Source of the DNA: Candidatus Syntropharchaeum sp.
Lineage (GTDB): Archaea; Halobacteriota; Syntropharchaeia; Alkanophagales; Methanospirareceae
Direction: 5' to 3'
DNA length: 18,969 nucleotides
NCBI GenBank assembly: GCA_016782355.1
Contig: JADHYP010000004.1
Coordinates: forward strand, 1 to 18,969
Both the position numbers and the translations under genes were made by a program. Under the pieces are notes generated by a model. The model had not been told where the DNA came from, made no database searches, and saw nothing but the letters and a program-made list of their open reading frames with translations. Every line of letters begins with the position of its first letter. Positions within the stretch are counted from its first letter, which is position 1. This document shows, piece after piece, positions 14,775 through 18,969 of the stretch.

Positions 14775-14790
14775 ACTTAATATATTAAGT
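14775..14790. promoter_or_regulatory. Perfect 16-bp palindrome overlapping the TATA box of the DUF4178-PspA operon
   Basis: ACTTAATATATTAAGT is fully self-complementary, and its core TTAATATATTAA is itself a good archaeal TATA element. Its centre is about 28 nt before the ATG at 14811, which implies a leaderless first gene; no ribosome binding site is seen there. A dimeric repressor on this palindrome would exclude TBP, a common mode of archaeal repression. Confidence 0.55.
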
Positions 14791-14810
14791 CAAAGATAAG
14801 AAAGTTTATA

Positions 14811-15359
14811 ATGGGATTATTTGAGCGAAGCAAAAAGATACTTGAAATCAAAAGAGAAAAAAGGAAGAAGCAGCGGGGAGAGGGTAAAGTAGATACGAAA
14901 TCAGAAGAATTAAGAGAAGGCAGTATCGGAACGATAGATGGATTAGATTTCACCGTGCTTGGAAGGCTGGTCTATGACTGGGGAGGAGGGCAGTGGGAAG
15001 AGTTCTATTTGGAGTTCTCAGATACGGAAGAGCACAAATGGTTATCAAAGGAAGGGACGACACTTGAATTACTTGACGAAGTCGAATCTGCAGATGCACC
15101 AGACCCAGATGAACTAAAAGAAGGGGCTGTATTTGACTTTCAAGGAGAAAAAGTGAAGGTGAACGAAGTGGGAAAAGCAAGGATTGTCCTGGTTGAGGGG
15201 TCTTTTCCGTGGGACATTGCTGCTGGAACGCAGGTAACGTATGCCGATTGCGAGTTCGAGCGAACAGGAGAAATCCTCAGCTTGGAAAAACCCGCAGGGG
15301 CAAGGCTGGAAGTGTATAGGGGAAATGAATTATCGAGGAGAAGTTTGGAATTTTTTTAG
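14811..15359 (+). CDS. DUF4178-domain protein
   Basis: The 182-aa soluble protein begins with a strongly basic helix (about 4-30), followed by two tandem beta-rich halves. The first is LREGSIGTIDGLDFTVLGRL...WEEFYLEFSDTEEHKWLSKEG and the second is LKEGAVFDFQGEKVKVNEVGKARIVLVEGSFPWDI...YADCEFERTGEILSLEKPAG. The patterns 'G..G.idG..y.V.Gr..y....WeEy.l......WLs' and 'veGe.pw' with a final 'G..lS.E' are those of DUF4178. In bacteria DUF4178 genes sit with pspA, DUF350 and polyamine-synthesis genes (E. coli yjfK is in such a cluster), as here. Function is unknown; a membrane-stress or envelope role is inferred from neighbours. First gene of the operon; pspA starts 12 nt after its stop. Confidence 0.8.
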   Translation: MGLFERSKKILEIKREKRKKQRGEGKVDTKSEELREGSIGTIDGLDFTVLGRLVYDWGGGQWEEFYLEFSDTEEHKWLSKEGTTLELLDEVESADAPDPDELKEGAVFDFQGEKVKVNEVGKARIVLVEGSFPWDIAAGTQVTYADCEFERTGEILSLEKPAGARLEVYRGNELSRRSLEFF

Positions 15360-15371
15360 GGGTGATGAAAA

Positions 15372-16118
15372 ATGGGATTGATTGATAGGTTCTCAAATGT
15401 GGCTAAAGCGAAGATGAGCAAAATAGTAGAACGGTTTGAAGACCCTGCGGAACAACTCGACTACGCACACGAGAAATTGGTTGAGGAGAATAAGAAGGTG
15501 GCGGTCGCAGTGCGGGATTCAATCGCGGCGAAGAACCTGAAGAAGCGGGAATTGAACGAGGCACAGAAGAAGGTGGGCTCGGTGCACAACAAGGCGTTGG
15601 AGTACAGAAAGCGGGCGGTGGCGTTAGAGGAGAGAGTGGCGGAGTTAGAGGGCGAGAAGCGCGAGAAGGCGGAACTGCAGGTGGAGCAACTGAACAGTGC
15701 GGCGGCGCAACTGTTGGAGGAGGAGACGAGGACGAGGGAGAGAATACCGCTGCTTCAGCAGTCCGTTGCGGAGATGGAGAAGAAAGTGAGGATGCTGAAG
15801 GACAAACAGGTGGATTTAAACGCGAAGATTCAGCGATTTGCAGATAAGCGAGCGGATTTAAAATCCGATTACGCGATGGCGAAGGCGGGTAAGCGCGTTA
15901 ACGAAGCGCTCTCGGGAATAGACGGCGAGATTGGTGATGTTGATTTAACGGTGCAGCGGATGACGGAGAAGATACGGATGGAAGAAGCGAGGGCGGAGGC
16001 ATCGGGGGAACTCGGCACTGCTGCGGGGACTGCGGACTTGGGGACAAGCGAAATTGAGAGAGAGTTGAAGGTCTCAGGGTCGCTTTCCTCACTTGACGAG
16101 GAGCTGAAGGAGAAGTGA
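15372..16118 (+). CDS. pspA: PspA/IM30 (Vipp1)-family membrane-stress protein
   Basis: The 248-aa protein is almost entirely helical and charged. It begins with an amphipathic helix (MGLIDRFSNVAKAKMSKIVE) as in PspA/Vipp1, then the DPAEQLDYAHEKL segment, long coiled coils (about 35-190) and the EARAEAS turn near the C-terminal third that matches the PspA 'ARA.a..eL' region. PspA/Vipp1 proteins form ESCRT-III-like rods or rings on the inner membrane leaflet and protect membranes under stress. GGGGTGATG before the ATG supports the start. Flanking genes (DUF4178, SpeD, DUF350) match the bacterial PspA-polyamine neighbourhood, not the classical pspABC set; no pspF, pspB or pspC is present. The region is more G/C- and purine-rich than its surroundings. 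Confidence 0.88.
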   Translation: MGLIDRFSNVAKAKMSKIVERFEDPAEQLDYAHEKLVEENKKVAVAVRDSIAAKNLKKRELNEAQKKVGSVHNKALEYRKRAVALEERVAELEGEKREKAELQVEQLNSAAAQLLEEETRTRERIPLLQQSVAEMEKKVRMLKDKQVDLNAKIQRFADKRADLKSDYAMAKAGKRVNEALSGIDGEIGDVDLTVQRMTEKIRMEEARAEASGELGTAAGTADLGTSEIERELKVSGSLSSLDEELKEK

Positions 16119-16123
16119 AGAAA

Positions 16124-16468
16124 ATGTCGCGTGAATATTTATTAATTGGCATTTCTGGTGGCGGGACGTGGGCGTTCCCAGCGGCGAACAAAGCGGAAAT
16201 ATTAGAAAAGATAAACGAGCCGGACAACGAACTCGCGACTCTTAATGAACGCGGGGAGCTTGCAGAAGAGAAGTTCAACGAACTTTATTCGCAGATATTT
16301 GAACTGATAAGGTCGAGGGGGCTGCTCGTGGGTGAGGACGTTGAGATAGACGAGGTGCTGGACGAAGAAGAAGCGTTTCCAAAGCCGGATTTGACACTTC
16401 CGCCTGAGGATTTGAGCTACGAGGAGGCAATTTTGGTGTTCAAGGGCGAAGGGTTGGTCCCCGGGTGA
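16124..16468 (+). CDS. Small acidic protein of unknown function in the PspA operon
   Basis: Begins MSREYLLIGISGGGTWAFPA and is about 114 aa, strongly acidic, with no TM segment. A short hydrophobic/Gly start is followed by a helical region (ILEKINEPDNELATLN..., EKFNELYSQIFELIRSRGLL) and an acidic tail with DEVLDEEEAF and PPEDLSYEEAILVF. The ATG at 16124 is preferred over a GTG at 16115 that overlaps the pspA stop; GGAGAAG lies at 16109-16115. I do not recognise the family. Position in the operon is like that of small acidic proteins (for example DUF2170 in the E. coli yjf cluster), but I see no sequence match that would prove it. It may bind PspA or DUF4178. Confidence 0.7.
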   Translation: MSREYLLIGISGGGTWAFPAANKAEILEKINEPDNELATLNERGELAEEKFNELYSQIFELIRSRGLLVGEDVEIDEVLDEEEAFPKPDLTLPPEDLSYEEAILVFKGEGLVPG

Positions 16469-16479
16469 GGAGAAGAGAA

Positions 16480-16821
16480 ATGGCAAGAATTCAAGCTATT
16501 GTAGGACTGATAAAGGATTGCAGCGTGGAAAAGCTGGAAAATATAGCGTTGATGGAAGGGATGTTAGAGAAAGCGGCGAAGCTAATGGATTTGACGTTAC
16601 TGAAAACCGTCAGCCATAAGTTCTCGCCCCAAGGACTGACCGCGATTGCATTGCTTGCCGAGAGCCATATTGCCGTTCATACGTATCCGGAGGAGAATTC
16701 GATATTCGTGGAGGTGATGTCATGCGGGCGTGGGGATGCGAAAAAGGTTCTGGAACTCATGGAAGATATGCTGGGTGGTAAAGCAGAGATTGTACTGGAT
16801 AAAATAATAGGAGGTGAATAA
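16480..16821 (+). CDS. speD: S-adenosylmethionine decarboxylase (prokaryotic class, proenzyme)
   Basis: SpeD makes decarboxylated SAM, the aminopropyl donor for spermidine-type polyamines, using a pyruvoyl group made by self-cleavage. The 113-aa proenzyme keeps LLAESHIAVHTYPE with the cleavage pair Glu61-Ser62, His67, and VMSCGRGD with Cys82, so it looks active. The short length is typical of the Thermotoga/methanogen type. The ATG at 16480 is preferred over the upstream GTG at 16465; GAGGAGAAG precedes it. It lies between a PspA-associated acidic protein and DUF350. No aminopropyltransferase (SpeE) or ATP-grasp partner gene, common in bacterial versions of this operon, is in the window, so decarboxylated SAM must be used by an enzyme encoded elsewhere. 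Confidence 0.93.
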   Translation: MARIQAIVGLIKDCSVEKLENIALMEGMLEKAAKLMDLTLLKTVSHKFSPQGLTAIALLAESHIAVHTYPEENSIFVEVMSCGRGDAKKVLELMEDMLGGKAEIVLDKIIGGE

Positions 16822-16822
16822 A

Positions 16823-17260
16823 ATGGTAAATGAAATGATAGTAACGGCGTGGGTAGCACTCTTATGGCTGGTAATAGGGATAGGTCTCAGCATGCTGCTG
16901 GTAAAAGTTTATGATGTTCTCGTATTCAGGAAATTCGACTTGCAGGAAGCGATAGAAGGAAGGAATAGTGCGGTTGCGATATTTTTCAGTTTGATGTTGC
17001 TCGGAATAAGTCTGGTGGTTGCGGCAACGATTATGTCACCGGGGACTGGTTCGCTGGTTCATGACATAACCTTAACAATTGGCTGGAGCATAGGGATTTC
17101 GCTCGTTGCAACACTCCTTTTCTTCGCGTTTGATATTATATTGGTGCCGAAGATAAAACTGCAGGAGGCGATAAGTAACGGGAACATCGCATCGGGTATC
17201 CTTTCAGGTATTTTATACGTTGCAGTTTCGGTGGTGGCAATGGCGGTGATAATGACATAA
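16823..17260 (+). CDS. DUF350 (YjfL-type) membrane protein
   Basis: The 145-aa protein has four TM helices (about 6-30, 49-71, 83-107 and 121-143) in two duplicated halves. Each half has a basic turn followed by an LQEAI motif: FRKFDLQEAIEGRNSA before TM2 and VPKIKLQEAISNGNIA before TM4. That is the DUF350/YjfL hallmark. The ATG at 16823 is preceded by a strong GGAGGTGA (16810-16817) that overlaps the speD stop region, so translation is coupled. DUF350 proteins accompany DUF4178, PspA and polyamine genes in bacteria. A channel-like or membrane-stress role has been proposed by association only. Confidence 0.88.
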   Translation: MVNEMIVTAWVALLWLVIGIGLSMLLVKVYDVLVFRKFDLQEAIEGRNSAVAIFFSLMLLGISLVVAATIMSPGTGSLVHDITLTIGWSIGISLVATLLFFAFDIILVPKIKLQEAISNGNIASGILSGILYVAVSVVAMAVIMT

Positions 17261-17280
17261 GTCGATACAAGAAAAAATAA

Positions 17281-17360
17281 ATTATAGACACAGATTAACG
17301 CAGATTAACACAGATGAAAGAATCAGCACTTTTAAACTAAAATAAATCTGCGCAGTCTTG
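17281..17360. repeat. CAGATTAA-type intergenic repeat
   Basis: ACACAGATTAACGCAGATTAACACAGATG is followed about 30 bp later by AAATCTGCGCAG and TTGTGGTT, giving a weak hairpin with inverted arms. This 'CAGATTAACGCAGATT' unit is a widely scattered intergenic repeat in prokaryotic genomes. It separates the DUF350 gene from the surface-protein gene, and nothing else is visible in the 136-bp gap. Confidence 0.7.
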
Positions 17361-17396
17361 TGGTTATAAATTGAGATGGGAGGATAAGGAGAAGAA

Positions 17397-18344
17397 ATGG
17401 TAGCTAAAGAGGATATAGGCATATTAGCAGCTATGGTTGTTATAGTGATACTTATAGTAGCTTCGATTCCGTTCGTTATAGGACCGCTTTTAGCACCTCC
17501 GAAATACACAGAAGACCAGCAAATAGCTCTTTCTTTAGTTTCTTACCTTGGCTATCACACGCTTGGCGACGATTCGATAGACCATTACAGTGCACAGAGA
17601 GTGCATGAAAATGGCGTTGCAGGGATAATGTATAAATATGGGAGAGAGGCGAAGGATATTGATAAAACGGTGCACGAGAAGTTAGAGGAGGTAGGTTTTG
17701 TCACAACTGCGATAGAAAGAGAGAAAAGCGGTGCATGGGAACCGTACTGGGATTATTCGTGGTTCTCTGCTGCGAATGGTGATATAGTTGCTTATGTTAC
17801 GACTTATTCTGATGGTCGCAGCAAATATGTTTGTATAGCAGCGGGTTCAGACGATTATGAAGAGGAGGTATTCAAGATTCGTGCGGAAGGAGACGACTTC
17901 GTATCGTTGAGGAGTGATGTCAGGTATAAATCTGGAGAACCCGCAGCGATTGAGCACGTCGCACCTCTTGCGGGGACGATGTATGCGATACGGTATCCTC
18001 AACACAAGTTGAGTGGACCACGAGATGCGGCGGTGAACATAGAGGCGAGGAAGTCGTATGACGAGGTACTTGCGTTGAAAGAGAAAGTGGCGACGAACGA
18101 AACGTTCCAGCGAGAGTTCTTCAACGTTTCTGCGGATAATGAGACGGAAACGGCGGTAAATGAAACTCGTGTAGTCAGAGAGAGAACAAGATATTATCCC
18201 TGGGGGTTCTTTTGGGTATGCGGTGGTGGATATGGATACTACTCGCCTTATAGGTACGATTACCCCGGCTCAGGACCTGTTGTCAGACCGAGAGGTACGG
18301 GATATACTATCCGGGGTGGTGGAGGTTCGGGGAGGGCGAAATGA
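17397..18344 (+). CDS. Membrane-anchored surface protein with sequon cluster and Tyr/Gly-rich tail
   Basis: This 315-aa protein has one N-terminal TM helix (about 8-32) preceded by a short charged stretch, then a soluble, probably exported region. Four N-x-S/T sequons (Asn234, 243, 248, 255) lie in about 22 residues, which suggests dense glycosylation on the outside. The tail from about 265 is rich in Tyr, Gly and Arg (WGFFWVCGGGYGYYSPYRYD ... GGGGSGR). No known domain is apparent. It follows DUF350 in the same orientation after a repeat, with its own GGATAAGGAG ribosome binding site. Bacterial relatives of this operon end in an exported Gly-rich protein (DUF1190 or DUF4247), so this may be the archaeal counterpart; that is analogy, not homology I can show. 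The HRDC ORF starts 7 nt after its stop. Confidence 0.7.
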   Translation: MVAKEDIGILAAMVVIVILIVASIPFVIGPLLAPPKYTEDQQIALSLVSYLGYHTLGDDSIDHYSAQRVHENGVAGIMYKYGREAKDIDKTVHEKLEEVGFVTTAIEREKSGAWEPYWDYSWFSAANGDIVAYVTTYSDGRSKYVCIAAGSDDYEEEVFKIRAEGDDFVSLRSDVRYKSGEPAAIEHVAPLAGTMYAIRYPQHKLSGPRDAAVNIEARKSYDEVLALKEKVATNETFQREFFNVSADNETETAVNETRVVRERTRYYPWGFFWVCGGGYGYYSPYRYDYPGSGPVVRPRGTGYTIRGGGGSGRAK

Positions 18345-18351
18345 GGTTAAC

Positions 18352-18629
18352 ATGGAATTAGCGTATCAAGCACTACAAAAATATTTGAAGTTTTAAGAAG
18401 TTTGAGGAAGGAACTCGCTGATGCAGAGGGTATGCCACCGTACATCATCTTTCACGATTCGAGTTTGAAGGTGATGGCAACCCAGCTCCCGCGAAGTCTA
18501 TCAGATTTTCGGAAGATTGGCGGCGTTGGTGAAAGCAAATTGGAGAAATACGGGGAATTATTCGTAAAAGAAATTGTTGATTATTGTAAGGAACATAATG
18601 TTGAGCCCAAAGCAATCAATTCTGGGTAG
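18352..18629 (+). pseudogene. Stand-alone HRDC-domain gene (RecQ-like), with apparent one-base frameshift
   Basis: The open frame from 18351 to 18629 encodes KIFEVLRSLRKELADAEGMP, PYIIFHDSSLKVMATQLPRS and FRKIGGVGESKLEKYGELF, a good HRDC domain (nucleic-acid binding, as at the end of RecQ and RNase D). The only start in that frame is TTG at 18402, inside the domain. An ATG at 18352 reads MELAYQALQK and then hits TAA. Adding one A to the A5 tract at 18377-18381 joins it to the HRDC frame as one ~92-aa protein. So this is either a sequencing or real indel, or a slippage site. No RecQ helicase domain is upstream; a stand-alone HRDC protein or a RecQ relic are both possible. The ATG has GAGG 6-9 nt upstream. 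Confidence 0.65.
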
Positions 18630-18866
18630 CGAGAGATTAGCACCTATAAAACTCTTTTAGAAGCATTCAATTTCCTTTCTCCTTGCTCCTTTTGGAAAGT
18701 TTGTCGAGATAATTTTCTTCTTTTTCGATTTTAAAAGTTGTCGTGAATTTTCGAGTTCGATTTCTTTTAAATGAGCTTATTTTCTCAACTTCATCGGGCT
18801 TTTTTGCTTTATTTCGTGAATAGTGCCATTATGTCAAATATTTTCGAGAAGAAAAACAACCAAAAA

Positions 18867-18878
18867 GCTTTTATATCA
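18867..18878 (+). promoter_or_regulatory. TATA box for the gene at the right edge
   Basis: GCTTTTATATCA fits an archaeal TATA box, centred about 40 nt before the ATG at 18913. The 283 bp between the HRDC gene and this start hold no convincing gene otherwise, only A/T-rich, T-tract DNA. Confidence 0.5.
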
Positions 18879-18883
18879 ATTCC

Positions 18884-18898
18884 ATCACTTTTAGTGAT
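18884..18898. promoter_or_regulatory. Small inverted repeat between TATA box and start codon
   Basis: ATCAC (18884-18888) pairs with GTGAT (18894-18898) over a 5-nt TTTTA spacer. It lies where transcription would start for the gene at 18913, so it is a possible operator. Confidence 0.3.
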
Positions 18899-18912
18899 TA
18901 CCTCAAAAAGAG

Positions 18913-18969
18913 ATGGGCGAAGTGGAAACGGAAGCGGGAAGGGGAACAAGGAGCGATCTCAGGCATGAC
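18913..18969 (+). CDS. Start of a gene running off the right edge, product unknown
   Basis: The frame MGEVETEAGRGTRSDLRHD is open to the window end and has a TATA box about 40 nt upstream. Only 19 residues are visible, so no function can be given. A competing longer frame from 18771 lacks promoter and codon support. Confidence 0.4.
   Translation, partial: MGEVETEAGRGTRSDLRHD

Noticed and set aside
18771..18968. 65-aa frame at the right edge
   Set aside because: Translated T-rich promoter DNA; the TATA box and ATG at 18913 in another frame fit better.
1..18969. tRNA, rRNA or self-splicing elements
   Set aside because: No cloverleaf-like segment with TTCRANNC-type T-arm or rRNA-like sequence was seen in the gaps by eye.

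Overview
The window looks archaeal, and most likely comes from an anaerobic euryarchaeon. Several genes have a TATA-like box about 25-40 nt before the start codon, some starts look leaderless, and the gene content fits: a HisA/HisF-related TIM barrel, a methanogen-type class V aminotransferase and small winged-helix proteins. An ANME-1/Methanophagales or related alkane/methane-oxidising lineage is my guess, but no diagnostic gene proves it. The sequence alternates well-kept housekeeping genes with decayed, repeat-rich accessory DNA.

Region 1 (1-4110) is a decayed defence-like island. It holds the end of a metallo-beta-lactamase-fold protein, a two-TM membrane protein directly behind it, and a type I restriction hsdR that is clearly broken. 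In hsdR the helicase core is replaced by a G/C-rich hairpin plus a DUF559 (Vsr-like) nuclease domain. The C-terminal part continues in another frame, with an in-frame TAA and a second deletion. A relic of a TauE/SafE permease lies on the opposite strand behind it.

Region 2 (4111-6800, minus strand) holds a CbbQ/NorQ-type AAA+ ATPase and, downstream, a protein of about ten 37-41 aa helical repeats. That protein ends in the HExxH segment of CbbO/NorD proteins but lacks their vWA domain. A ~195 bp repeat separates the two genes and supplies the ATPase stop codon. An inverted relative of this repeat lies at 13749-13904.

Region 3 (6800-13700) is mixed. It holds a conserved hypothetical protein with a bacterial look, a truncated membrane protein coupled to a winged-helix regulator, and a SAM methyltransferase divergent from trpF through one shared TATA box. 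These are followed by trpF and trpB, a small PD-(D/E)XK protein, a HAD phosphatase with a class V aminotransferase upstream of it in one operon, and a winged-helix pseudogene.

Region 4 (13749-18969) holds the second repeat, a HisA/HisF-related protein, and then a compact operon: DUF4178, PspA, a small acidic protein, S-adenosylmethionine decarboxylase (SpeD) and DUF350. A membrane-anchored surface protein with a Tyr/Gly-rich tail and an HRDC-domain ORF with an apparent one-base frameshift follow. This is an archaeal version of the PspA/DUF4178/DUF350/polyamine neighbourhood (compare E. coli yjfIJKLMC). Its first gene is preceded by a perfect 16-bp palindrome that is also the TATA box. This operon and the DUF559 insertion in hsdR are the two most interesting items. 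A new gene starts at 18913 and runs off the end. I saw no tRNA, rRNA or CRISPR array.
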